Below are positions 1 to 7,504 of a DNA stretch of 30,137 nucleotides, piece after piece. Each line of letters starts with the position of its first letter. The stretch's first letter is position 1. A model generated the notes under the pieces. The model had not been told where the DNA came from and did not search any database. It saw only the letters and a program-made list of their open reading frames with translations. The stretch is from Anaerofilum sp. Its GTDB lineage: Bacteria > Bacillota > Clostridia > Oscillospirales > Ruminococcaceae. A program made the position numbers and the translations under genes. The stretch spans positions 1 to 30,137 of the forward strand of contig JAHHUF010000009.1 of NCBI GenBank assembly GCA_020024115.1, in the 5' to 3' direction.

Positions 1-163
1 CACCAGCGCACTGGCGACTTTGCGGCTATGTAAACCCTACCAGAAGCAACACCCGTATGGAACAATGTGTCCCCTGCACGTTTCGGAGGTGGCATGAGCT
101 GTGCGGCAACGCGCAGCCTAGACAGATCGTCGTTTAATACAAAACCCGGCTTATGGTTCAGTT
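1..163 (+). ncRNA. rnpB: RNase P RNA, 3' part (5' end outside window)
   Basis: This is the 3' portion of the catalytic RNA of RNase P, which removes 5' leaders from pre-tRNAs. Seen: a GTAAACCCTACC segment near 30, followed by a GAAGCAACACC-like stretch, as in the conserved core of bacterial class A RNase P RNA. Near the end there is a GCAACGCGCAGCCTAGACAGAT segment and a terminal ACAAAACCCGGCTTATGG block (about 139-156), which matches the conserved 3' strand that closes P2/P1. The 5' half lies left of the window. The RNA is followed at once by a T-rich stretch and the hairpin at 179-214. It converges with the bofA-like gene. The exact 3' end is estimated. Confidence 0.9.
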
Positions 164-172
164 ATTTTTCAC

Positions 173-214
173 AAAAAAGCCTGATTGCTCAACAACAAGC
201 AATCAGGCTTTTTT
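173..214. terminator. Bidirectional intrinsic terminator between rnpB and the bofA-like gene
   Basis: A perfect 11-bp inverted repeat pairs 179-189 with 198-208 around an 8-nt loop. It is flanked by six A on the left (173-178) and six T on the right (209-214), so it is a good rho-independent terminator on both strands. It would end rnpB on the plus strand and the convergent bofA-like gene on the minus strand. Confidence 0.9.
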
Positions 215-216
215 CT

Positions 217-486
217 TTATGCCACTCCTAGCAAAACCCGCAGCACCAGCATTGTAATCACTCCCGGTGCCCCCAACACCACTGCTATAAAAGATGTAAA
301 CCAGTTTAGTGACACCATAATCCCACTAAATGGTGCCAAAAGTGCCAGCACTCCCAACATTCCAATTCCGCATACACTGCTTGACAATGCTTTTGAAACC
401 GCATTTTTCGACCTGCTTGCTCCCACAGCTGTCATTACAAGGCTCACTGCACCAAAAAATATGGTGATTGCATACAGTTTTGTCAT
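217..486 (-). CDS. bofA: BofA-like pro-sigma-K processing inhibitor family protein
   Basis: Small hydrophobic membrane protein of 89 residues, close to the 87 of B. subtilis BofA. BofA sits in the forespore outer membrane and holds the SpoIVFB protease inactive until the sigma-K checkpoint is met. Seen: two or three hydrophobic segments and a C-terminal block with an Asn, a Thr and an LGAPGV stretch, which resembles the family's N-x-x-T...LGIPGV signature. A longer reading is possible up to 552, but the ATG at 486 is chosen because AGGAGAG lies about 10 nt upstream and the family length then fits. The upstream neighbour is YaaL-like, as in B. subtilis (recR-yaaL-bofA). No canonical sigma-K locus is visible here, so the sporulation role is inferred from family and synteny. 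Confidence 0.75.
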   Translation of the reverse strand: MTKLYAITIFFGAVSLVMTAVGASRSKNAVSKALSSSVCGIGMLGVLALLAPFSGIMVSLNWFTSFIAVVLGAPGVITMLVLRVLLGVA

Positions 487-552
487 TTTCCGGTCACTCT
501 CCTGTACTTTAAAAGTCATTTTTTCAAAGTTGGCAGCACATCTTGTCAACAA

Positions 553-816
553 TCAGCCAAATGCAAACCACTTTTTGGGGCGTGGCTGTGGTTTTTCGCT
601 TTTTTTGACCTGACGCAGCAAATAGCGATATTCACATTCCAAGGATAATCTTCGATAAATATGTGCTTCAATCAGTTCGGGTTCGGTTTCCAAATCAAAC
701 AGTTCTTCATTGTGTCTTTTTTCTTCCAAGCAGTGTTTCAGTTGTTTTTCAAAATATGCCCTGTCTTGTACCACTTGATACAAGCCCTCTTGTTCTTCAA
801 TGTTTTGCTGTTTCAT
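553..816 (-). CDS. yaaL: YaaL-like DUF2508 family protein
   Basis: Protein of 87 residues, highly charged, predicted to be mostly helical and cytoplasmic. Seen: a central PELIEAHIYRRLSLECEYRYL stretch that fits the DUF2508 pattern (acidic-ELIE...Y...L...EYRYLLR...K), followed by a basic, Pro-rich tail. The function of this family is unknown. The start is ATG at 816 because GGAGGG lies 8 nt upstream; an in-frame GTG at 831 lies upstream of that site. The next gene downstream is bofA-like. The yaaL-bofA pair is conserved in Firmicutes, usually behind recR, but here the upstream gene is a ParB-like orphan instead. The two genes are probably cotranscribed, although 66 nt separate them. Confidence 0.7.
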   Translation of the reverse strand: MKQQNIEEQEGLYQVVQDRAYFEKQLKHCLEEKRHNEELFDLETEPELIEAHIYRRLSLECEYRYLLRQVKKSEKPQPRPKKWFAFG

Positions 817-927
817 TCGGCATCCCTCCACTAATAAATGTATGCAAAGAGTTTTGCCGCAGAACGGAAAATTATTCCATATTTTTTATATTTGCAAAAA
901 AATTGCCTGTTCTTTCAGTCTGCTTTT

Positions 928-2169
928 CTACTTGTCCCAATATCCATGAATAATCGACAAAATAGGGTCGCTCTTATCTTCATTATCCACCAAATAATCA
1001 ATAAACAACTGCTCTACTTCGGGGTCATCTTTTAGCTGACTAAGCAATTCATACGCAATGCGGGAAGTCCCCCATTTCAAATATCGCATTGCCACAGGTT
1101 TGAGGCGTGGGTCTTTGCGAAACCTCAAATAATATAAAATTGATTCTATTTTGCATTCATTTTCAAATGTGTATTCACCAAAACATTTTTCAATTGTTTC
1201 GTTGTCCAAGTCTTTCCATCTAAGGTTTGCTGCTTTTATAAAGCTGTACGCCTCGATTGTGGGGTACTCCTTGACAGAATCCTGATATTCCTTTTCCCGG
1301 TTTCGCTGTTCGAGCATTCCTTTTGTTTGGTTGATTGTTTTTGTTTCCAGTGATTTTTGTTGTTCCTGCGAATATTGTTCTGGGATTTGTTCCGCATCAA
1401 TCTCAACATCTGAAAAATAACATTTATCCTTAATTCTCCCCTGATATGGGATAATCGCAACACATGGCAGCGGTATTCCCAGCAAAGCTGCGGCACAGGC
1501 TTTGTGATGACCGTCCAACACTAAACTCAAATTCTCGCAAAAATTATAAATCACTGCATGGGGCAAAACTTTGGTTTGCTGAAACTGCTCCAGATAATAG
1601 TCCACTCGTTGTTTGTTATAACAGTTCCCATGCTGCGAAGGATACAGATAAATCGGTTCAGAATTGACATATTCCAATTGAGCATTGCAATACCATTGGA
1701 CAGTTCCATGGTTAATTGTCATTTCATTGGATGCTGCCCAAAAAAATTTGCCTGTTCCATCGGTTGGATAGCATACCACATCTGCTATCAGATACAAACC
1801 GCTTTTCAGCAGTTTTAAAATGGGGTTGAGTTTTTCAATAGAATCATTAAGCGAAACAAAAGGCTCATTCATTTTTTGGATTGTTTTGCTCCAATCCTGT
1901 ACCGCAGCTTTTTCCAGCCCATACCCTGTTGCCACCCATCCCGAACAGGTCGGACAATAAGGGCAGTTATACTGCACAAGAGGGACATCATTCAAACATA
2001 GCTGTGATTCAATATCATGATGCTTTGAATATTCTGCATAGGTTGTTTTTTTCTTTAGCACACCTTTCCCTTCAATATGAACCAACCTTGCATCTTGAAT
2101 GGAAAAACAGTGGTTTGTATCAATGGTTGCCTTGATTTGTTCCACTTTAAATTTTGAATTTTTAAACAT
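928..2169 (-). CDS. Uncharacterised protein with ParB-like motif and Cys cluster
   Basis: Not recognised as a named family. About 413 residues. Seen: three cysteines spaced CPYCPTC at about 69-75, a possible metal site with further Cys and His residues scattered nearby. A LVLDGHHKACAAALLGIP stretch at about 216-233 resembles the DGHHR..AA...G motif of the ParB/sulfiredoxin-type N-terminal fold. A Glu/Gln/Lys-rich segment follows at about 250-300. The last 100 residues look like a helical, HEAT-like repeat region. Start choice: GGAG is 14 nt from the ATG at 2169 and 8 nt from an in-frame TTG at 2175, so TTG is a real alternative. A longer ATG reading from 2205 would begin inside the rnr terminator and is unlikely. 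No parA or partition gene is adjacent, so a chromosome-partition role is not supported. Confidence 0.6.
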   Translation of the reverse strand: MFKNSKFKVEQIKATIDTNHCFSIQDARLVHIEGKGVLKKKTTYAEYSKHHDIESQLCLNDVPLVQYNCPYCPTCSGWVATGYGLEKAAVQDWSKTIQKMNEPFVSLNDSIEKLNPILKLLKSGLYLIADVVCYPTDGTGKFFWAASNEMTINHGTVQWYCNAQLEYVNSEPIYLYPSQHGNCYNKQRVDYYLEQFQQTKVLPHAVIYNFCENLSLVLDGHHKACAAALLGIPLPCVAIIPYQGRIKDKCYFSDVEIDAEQIPEQYSQEQQKSLETKTINQTKGMLEQRNREKEYQDSVKEYPTIEAYSFIKAANLRWKDLDNETIEKCFGEYTFENECKIESILYYLRFRKDPRLKPVAMRYLKWGTSRIAYELLSQLKDDPEVEQLFIDYLVDNEDKSDPILSIIHGYWDK

Positions 2170-2200
2170 CCACAAACAACTCTCTCCTTTATGACGGAAA

Positions 2201-2232
2201 AGCAAAGCTATCTTTTTTCAGACAGCTTTGCT
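2201..2232. terminator. Hairpin terminator downstream of rnr
   Basis: An inverted repeat pairs AGCAAAGCTATC (2201-2212) with GACAGCTTTGCT (2221-2232) around an 8-nt T-rich loop, with one mismatch or wobble. On the minus strand it comes 10 nt after the rnr stop and is followed by a short T run. On the plus strand a longer T/C run follows. It probably separates rnr from the ParB-like gene. Confidence 0.7.
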
Positions 2233-2242
2233 TTTTCTTTCA

Positions 2243-4327
2243 TTAGCAAAGTTCAAAATCAATTTTTCCTGTGCTGACACTTGCAGCTGTGCATTTCACC
2301 TTGACTTCATCGCCCAAATGCCAGCTTTTTCCGCTGAATGGGTCATTGATATAGATTCCATCCACTACAATGGGTTCTCCTCTGCTTAAACGAGTGATAT
2401 GCACCAAACCTTCAATCGTATCAGGCAACTGCACATATAAACCGTGATTTGTTACTCCAGAAATGACTGCATCAAACACTTGTCCTAACTTTTGGTGCAT
2501 ATATTCTGCCTTGTAACAATCTTCAATGCTGCGTTCTGTCTGCATTGCCACCAATTCCCTTTGCGAACTTTGCAGGCTTGCTTTTTCCACAAACTGACGG
2601 AATCGTTTTTCAATCCCCTGCTTTTCCTGTCCATCCAAAACACCCGATAAAATGCGGTGAATGGCAAGGTCAGGGTAACGGCGAATCGGGCTTGTAAAAT
2701 GCGCATAGTCCTCCAATGCCAGACTAAAATGTCCTTTTGGAATTGGCTCATACTTTGCCTTGCTCATTGCACGCAGCACTGAAGTATGCACTGCACGCTC
2801 CATCGTGGTTCCTTTGGTTTTATCCAACAATGCTGAAAACTCTGCCGGAGTAGGTTCTTCGCTGAGCGAAAAAGAAACACCTGCGGCTGTCAGCATCTTT
2901 TCGAGTCGTTCAATCCGTTCATCATCAGGTGCAACATGAACACGGTATACAAAAGGAATGTCACGGCTTTTTCCTTCCATTGCTGCACAGGTATTTGCCA
3001 TCAGCATAAAGGATTCAATCATTTCTTCGGTTTTTCCCCGTTCTGCTTTGGAAACTTTCACACATCTTCCGCTTTGGTCAATCGTCAACTTGGATTCTCC
3101 GCTTTCAATTTCCATTCCACCACGTTTATTTCTGCGAAGGCTCAACAAATCATGCAGTTTTTCCATTTCAGATAACTGTTCTGCTACCTGACTATATTTT
3201 TCTTTAATTTCTTGTTCAGCAGTTCCCTCCAGCAAGGCATTCAGTTCACTGTAAACGCCCTTTACTTTGCTGTGAATGACACTTTTCACAAAGCGATACC
3301 CCTGCAGTCCTCCTTCTCTGTCCAGTTCCATCAAACAGGAAAAAGCCAGCCTGTCCTCTTTTTCATTCAAGCTGCAAACTCCATTGGAAAGCTGTTTGGG
3401 CAGCATGGGAATGACATCATTGGCATAATAGACCGATGTTCCTCTGCGGAATGCCTCTCTGTCCAGTTGACTGTGGGCAGTTACAAACCAGCTTACATCT
3501 GCAATGTGAACCCCTAGCTGCCATCCGTTTGCTGTTTTGGTCAGGCTGATTGCGTCATCAATATCTTTTGTGGATGCTGAATCAATGGTAAAAATATCCC
3601 ATTCACGCAAATCCATACGCTTCTCGATTTCTTCTTGCGGAATTTCAAAGCCTTCAAGAGCAACAGCTTCTTTCAGCACATCTTCGGAAAATTCTTTTTC
3701 TAAATTTTGACTGTACAAAATGCCTTGTGCACAATTTTTGGCTTGTTCCCCACTACCAAACAGCTCAATAATTTCTGCACGGTGGTCGTCGTGATTCGTG
3801 GCACGATGGCTCAGCAAAACTGCAGCTTTGTCCCCCGGAACAGCATGCTGTGTGCTTGCACGGCGGATTCGCAAAGGGGTATCTGGTGCATCATCCGGAA
3901 TCAAAACCAACTTTCCGCTTCCTCTGTGTTCAATGGTTCCCACAAACTCTTGACGCATCGAGGTAATGGCAACCACTTCTCCCTCTTTGCTTCCAGCAAC
4001 ACGAGGGCGGTCAAACAGTTGAATTTCCACCTCATCCCCCGGCATTGCTCCTTGCAACGCTCTGCCTGGAACAAAAATATCTCCACTTCCATCTAATGGA
4101 TGGGCAAAAGCAAAACTCTTGCCCAATTTAACAATTTGACAGGGGATTCCTTTGCGGCGCTTTTCAATCAAAAAATACAATTCCCCTCTGCGTGCAGCCT
4201 TTTTTTCTTTCAAAAGCTGTTCCAACGCATAATTAACCTTGCGGTCGTTTCCCAATTTTCGTTTTAATTCTTTTTTGCTGCGAGGTGCTCGCTGTAACTC
4301 TTTTATAATTTTGTTTTGAATTGACAT
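2243..4327 (-). CDS. rnr: Ribonuclease R (3'-5' exoribonuclease)
   Basis: Processive, Mg-dependent 3'-to-5' exoribonuclease that degrades structured RNA and takes part in RNA quality control and trans-translation. The protein has 694 residues, normal for the family. Domains in order: an N-terminal winged-helix-like region (about 1-55), cold-shock/OB domains (about 60-200), and the RNB catalytic domain from about 240. The active site lies in IDSASTKDIDDA, with Asp249, 255, 257 and 258. A C-terminal S1 domain (about 610-694) begins near LGQVFDAVISGVTNHGLYVQ. Unlike many relatives it lacks a long basic tail after S1. The ATG has GGAGG 7-8 nt upstream. In many Firmicutes the order is secG-rnr-smpB. 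Here secG precedes rnr, but smpB and tmRNA do not follow. Confidence 0.95.
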   Translation of the reverse strand: MSIQNKIIKELQRAPRSKKELKRKLGNDRKVNYALEQLLKEKKAARRGELYFLIEKRRKGIPCQIVKLGKSFAFAHPLDGSGDIFVPGRALQGAMPGDEVEIQLFDRPRVAGSKEGEVVAITSMRQEFVGTIEHRGSGKLVLIPDDAPDTPLRIRRASTQHAVPGDKAAVLLSHRATNHDDHRAEIIELFGSGEQAKNCAQGILYSQNLEKEFSEDVLKEAVALEGFEIPQEEIEKRMDLREWDIFTIDSASTKDIDDAISLTKTANGWQLGVHIADVSWFVTAHSQLDREAFRRGTSVYYANDVIPMLPKQLSNGVCSLNEKEDRLAFSCLMELDREGGLQGYRFVKSVIHSKVKGVYSELNALLEGTAEQEIKEKYSQVAEQLSEMEKLHDLLSLRRNKRGGMEIESGESKLTIDQSGRCVKVSKAERGKTEEMIESFMLMANTCAAMEGKSRDIPFVYRVHVAPDDERIERLEKMLTAAGVSFSLSEEPTPAEFSALLDKTKGTTMERAVHTSVLRAMSKAKYEPIPKGHFSLALEDYAHFTSPIRRYPDLAIHRILSGVLDGQEKQGIEKRFRQFVEKASLQSSQRELVAMQTERSIEDCYKAEYMHQKLGQVFDAVISGVTNHGLYVQLPDTIEGLVHITRLSRGEPIVVDGIYINDPFSGKSWHLGDEVKVKCTAASVSTGKIDFELC

Positions 4328-4599
4328 TCTATTTCCTCCATAGTCAAAATGCTTTATTAAGTGCTATCTGAACAGTCGAAATGTTCGTCTTTTTCTGCAA
4401 CAAATACTATCTACCAAATTAAAAATACTCAGAATCTATCCGAAATTGCTGTGTTTTTCCTTGTATTTACTGATTTCCTGCGAAAGATTCGTCAATTTCT
4501 TAGTTTTGAGATACACCCTAACAATCTTTTCAATCAAATTACTGTTATTTTTTCAACTTATCTTTCAATTCATACATTGTATAAATTTGTTAAAAGAAA
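4328..4599. other. AT-rich intergenic region upstream of rnr
   Basis: About 270 bases between rnr and the secG terminator. It is strongly AT-rich, and I see no convincing gene, tRNA or riboswitch. A plus-strand reading frame (4361-4708) crosses it but has no ribosome binding site and runs over the secG terminator and 3' end. Because secG ends in a terminator, an rnr promoter should lie here on the minus strand. A TTGACG-like box is present near 4490, but no good -10 box stands at the right distance. Confidence 0.5.
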
Positions 4600-4655
4600 A
4601 ACAGGGCAAAACAACTGCTGGCACCAAATAGCCAAAAGCAGTGTTCCACCCTGTT
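4590..4655 (-). terminator. Intrinsic terminator of secG
   Basis: On the minus strand, AACAGGG (4655-4649) pairs with CCCTGTT (4606-4600). Inner pairing of CTGCT with AGCAG and GGC with GCC extends an imperfect stem. A T-rich run (TTTCTTTT, complement of 4592-4599) follows directly. It lies 18 nt after the secG stop. Confidence 0.75.
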
Positions 4656-4673
4656 ATATTTGTGCAGTTTTGC

Positions 4674-4919
4674 TTACAAGCGTGCAGAAAGAATGCAGGT
4701 CAAGATAGACAACACAAACAAAACAATTCCAGCATAGCGAGTTGCTAAAGCAAGTTTTGCACTTTGGGTCATACGACCACGAGTATCGTCATTCATAGGA
4801 CCGCCCATAATCGCACCGGACAAGCCACGACCTTTGGATTCCTGCTTCAATACCAACAGAACAATCAAAATACAGGTCAAAATCAGCACAACACTGCCGA
4901 TTATTTCAAAAATACTCAT
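4674..4919 (-). CDS. secG: Preprotein translocase subunit SecG
   Basis: Small accessory subunit of the SecYEG channel, which supports SecA-driven protein export across the cytoplasmic membrane. The protein has 81 residues. Seen: an N-terminal membrane segment (about 2-24), then a KQESKGRGLSGAIMGG loop matching the family's Q..kg.GLs.afgg consensus, and a second membrane segment at the C-terminus after an ATRYAG stretch. The start is ATG at 4919, with GGAGG 7 nt upstream; the in-frame codons upstream of it have no such site and overlap the predicted promoter. secG upstream of rnr is a common Firmicutes order, but a terminator and 345 bases lie between them here. Confidence 0.93.
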   Translation of the reverse strand: MSIFEIIGSVVLILTCILIVLLVLKQESKGRGLSGAIMGGPMNDDTRGRMTQSAKLALATRYAGIVLFVLSILTCILSARL

Positions 4920-4950
4920 TTCTGCTACCTCCAGTTGTAGTACATCAAAC

Positions 4951-4979
4951 ATCATATCATATTCTTTTATCAAATGCAA
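4951..4979 (-). promoter_or_regulatory. Candidate sigma-A promoter for secG
   Basis: On the minus strand a weak -35 box TTGCAT (4979-4974) is followed after 17 nt by TATGAT (4956-4951), which is preceded by TGA and so forms an extended -10. Transcription would start near 4944, leaving a leader of about 25 nt before the secG ATG. A second overlapping TATGAT lies at 4961-4956. Confidence 0.5.
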
Positions 4980-5197
4980 ACAAAAAAATCATTAAAAAAT
5001 GTTTTGACCAAATTTTGTGCAATGAAATGCAGTAAAAAATCCAAGCAAAATTTTATCAATTTTAGGCATATAAAACAAAAAACATATATATTTTTACTGA
5101 ATTTCAGATATATCTTTGTAGAATATGCCAAACTTTTCACAAATGAACTTTCGTTCACAGAAATACTTCACCCTTGTATCTTTGCAGGTTACTTCAT

Positions 5198-7438
5198 TTA
5201 TATTTCTGTTTGTTCCTTCAAATCCTCATCTTTCAGCAATGCTCCCGCTGCGGGCAAGGTTCGCACACGATAGCGGTTTTGATTTGCCAATGCAAGCCCT
5301 TCTGCACTGCAAATATCCACAATAGATTGGTTTTTCTTCAATGTTATTACTGCCACACCCGCAGAAGATTTTGTTTGTTTTTCGGCAATTTGTGCAGTAT
5401 GCAGCAGCAGCATTCTACCTGCACTGGTGCGAATGGCAATCTCACAATTGTCCGCAATATACCGCAGATGTACCAATACTTCTTTTCCATGATAGGCATT
5501 GATAAGTTTTCGGCGGTTGGTTTTTGTGGCATAGCTTTCCATCGGAATTTTGGCACATTTTCCGCTTTCAAAGAAAAACAGCATATATCCTTTATAATCA
5601 GAAGTAACTGCCAGATAAATTGGCATTTCTCCTTCTTCCATGCCCAATTTCGCAGGAATAAAATCGCCTAAAACACTGGCTTTGCCATCTTCAAAATCCC
5701 CAGCATGACATTTATACACCTGTTGTTTGTTGGTAAAAAACAGCAAATGCACATCGTTTTTTGTTTCTTTCCGAAAGACAACCTCATCGCCCTCTTTCAA
5801 CTTTTGCTCACCAGACATACGCAAAGATTGTGGGGTGATTTTTTTGAAATAGCCTTCTTTTGTGAAGAAAACTGTTACAGGATAATCAGCCATTGCAGCA
5901 TCTTCCTGCTCATTTTTATCATCGGGAACATCATACAAAATTTCTGTTTTGCGTTCTGTACCATATTTTTTCGCAACTGCTTCCAATTCAGAAATAATAA
6001 CCTTTCGCATTTTTGCAGGGCTTTTCAAAATGTCATTCAAACGCTGAATTTCCTTTTCCAAATCCTCAATTTCTTTGGTACGCTTCAGAATATATTCCCG
6101 ATTCAAGTGACGCAGTTTAATTTCAGCAACATACTCTGCCTGCACTTCATCAATTCCAAACCCAATCATCAAATTGGGAACAACCTCAGCATCTTCCTCG
6201 GTTTCTCGTACAATGCGGATTGCCTTGTCAATATCCAGCAAAATCACTTCCAAACCTTTGAGCAAATGCAAGCGTTTTTCTTTTCCGCTCATCTCAAAGT
6301 AGGTTCTTCTGCGAACACACTCTGTACGGAATGCAGTCCATTCCTTCAAAATTTCCCGCACACCCATAACACGCGGCTGACCCGAAACCAAAACATTAAA
6401 GTTGCAGGAAAAGCTATCTTCCAGCGGTGTACTTTTCATCAATTTTGCCATCAGCTTATCGGGGTCTTGTCCACGCTTCAAATCCAATGCCAATTTTAAG
6501 CCATGCAGGTCAGTTTCATCACGCATATCGCTGATTTCCCGCACTTTTCCGCTTTTTACATGCTCTGAAATTTTATCCATAATCGCCTCAATGGTGGTTG
6601 TAGGCGGAATCTGGGTAATTTCAATCATGTTGTTTTCTTTTACATATTGCCATGTTGCACGCACACGCACACTGCCACGACCTGTGTTGATGATTTTTTG
6701 CATCTCATCTTCATTGTAAAGAATTTTCCCTCCACCCACAAAATCCGGGCTTGGCAATGTAGACAAAATATCATGCTCTGGGTCTTTCATTAAGGCAACT
6801 GTTGTAGTGCAAAGCTCTTTTAGATTAAAAGAGCAGATATTGCTTGCCATACCAACTGCAATTCCCAAAGTATTGTTTGCCAAAATTGTCGGAAAAGTCA
6901 CCGGCAGCAAGGTTGGCTCAGTGGTGGTGGCGTCATAGTTTGGCACAAAATCTATGGTATCCTTTTCAATGTCACCAAACAGTTCCTCACACACAGGCTC
7001 CAATTTTGCCTCAGTATATCGGCTGGCTGCATATGCCATATCACGGCTGTATGCCTTCCCAAAGTTTCCTTTAGAATCCACAAATGGCAGCAAAAGACTT
7101 TCGTTTCCTCTGCCCATACGCACCATTGTTTCATAAATTGCAGCATCGCCGTGGGGGTTGAGGTGCATTGTACTTCCCACAATATTTGCTGATTTTGTTC
7201 TGGCTTTTTTCAGCAAACCCATTTCGTACATGGTATAAAGCAGCTTGCGGTGTGCCGGTTTAAAGCCGTCAATTTCGGGCAGCGCACGAGAAACAATAAC
7301 GCTCATCGCATAGGGCATATAGTTGCTTTCCAGTGTGCGTGTAATCGGTGTTTCCAGCACTTTTCCTGCCGAAAGAATCTCCACATTATCCCCCAACTGA
7401 GGGCGTGCTGACACTTTTTTCACTTTCTTTTTTGCCAT
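5198..7438 (-). CDS. Divergent type IIA DNA topoisomerase A subunit (GyrA/ParC-like)
   Basis: DNA-cleaving subunit of a type IIA topoisomerase. It forms a covalent phosphotyrosine bond with DNA and works with the B subunit encoded just upstream. The protein has 746 residues. Seen: an N-terminal SRALPEIDGFKPAHRKLLY block (about 50-68) and the catalytic Tyr141 in AASRYTEAKL. The quinolone-region equivalent is HGDAAIYE (96-103). A breakage-reunion tower and coiled-coil region extends to about 500, and a degenerate beta-pinwheel-like C-terminal part follows. The gyrase QRRGGKG box was not found, so gyrase-type wrapping is unlikely; the acidic Glu103 is as in ParC. The Ser usual in HGDS is Ala99. 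The ATG has AAGGA only 2-3 nt upstream and GGGAG 14 nt upstream, a weak start signal. It could be this organism's topoisomerase IV or an extra enzyme beside gyrase. Confidence 0.85.
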   Translation of the reverse strand: MAKKKVKKVSARPQLGDNVEILSAGKVLETPITRTLESNYMPYAMSVIVSRALPEIDGFKPAHRKLLYTMYEMGLLKKARTKSANIVGSTMHLNPHGDAAIYETMVRMGRGNESLLLPFVDSKGNFGKAYSRDMAYAASRYTEAKLEPVCEELFGDIEKDTIDFVPNYDATTTEPTLLPVTFPTILANNTLGIAVGMASNICSFNLKELCTTTVALMKDPEHDILSTLPSPDFVGGGKILYNEDEMQKIINTGRGSVRVRATWQYVKENNMIEITQIPPTTTIEAIMDKISEHVKSGKVREISDMRDETDLHGLKLALDLKRGQDPDKLMAKLMKSTPLEDSFSCNFNVLVSGQPRVMGVREILKEWTAFRTECVRRRTYFEMSGKEKRLHLLKGLEVILLDIDKAIRIVRETEEDAEVVPNLMIGFGIDEVQAEYVAEIKLRHLNREYILKRTKEIEDLEKEIQRLNDILKSPAKMRKVIISELEAVAKKYGTERKTEILYDVPDDKNEQEDAAMADYPVTVFFTKEGYFKKITPQSLRMSGEQKLKEGDEVVFRKETKNDVHLLFFTNKQQVYKCHAGDFEDGKASVLGDFIPAKLGMEEGEMPIYLAVTSDYKGYMLFFFESGKCAKIPMESYATKTNRRKLINAYHGKEVLVHLRYIADNCEIAIRTSAGRMLLLHTAQIAEKQTKSSAGVAVITLKKNQSIVDICSAEGLALANQNRYRVRTLPAAGALLKDEDLKEQTEI

Positions 7439-7504
7439 ATTCCTTCTTTTTGCTCCCTATCTCACTTATAAAACCTTATCCGTAGAACCTTTTGATTCTG
7501 TATT

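Noticed and set aside
928..2169. ParB-like protein as part of a plasmid or chromosome partition system
   Set aside because: No parA, no parS-like repeats and no other mobile or replicon gene nearby; only a short motif is shared.
4600..4655. secG downstream hairpin as part of a tmRNA gene
   Set aside because: secG-rnr regions often carry ssrA, but no tRNA-like ends or tag reading frame are present; a plain terminator explains it.
4361..4708. 115-residue plus-strand reading frame between rnr and secG
   Set aside because: No ribosome binding site, runs through the secG terminator and the end of secG, and has no recognisable feature.
5125..5170. Short hairpin (TGAAC/GTTCA) after the topoisomerase A gene as its terminator
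   Set aside because: The stem is only five base pairs, mostly AT, and no T run follows; not reliable.
5705..6499. 264-residue plus-strand reading frame opposite the topoisomerase A gene
   Set aside because: Phe/Asn/Gln-rich shadow frame over a conserved coding sequence; no start signal.
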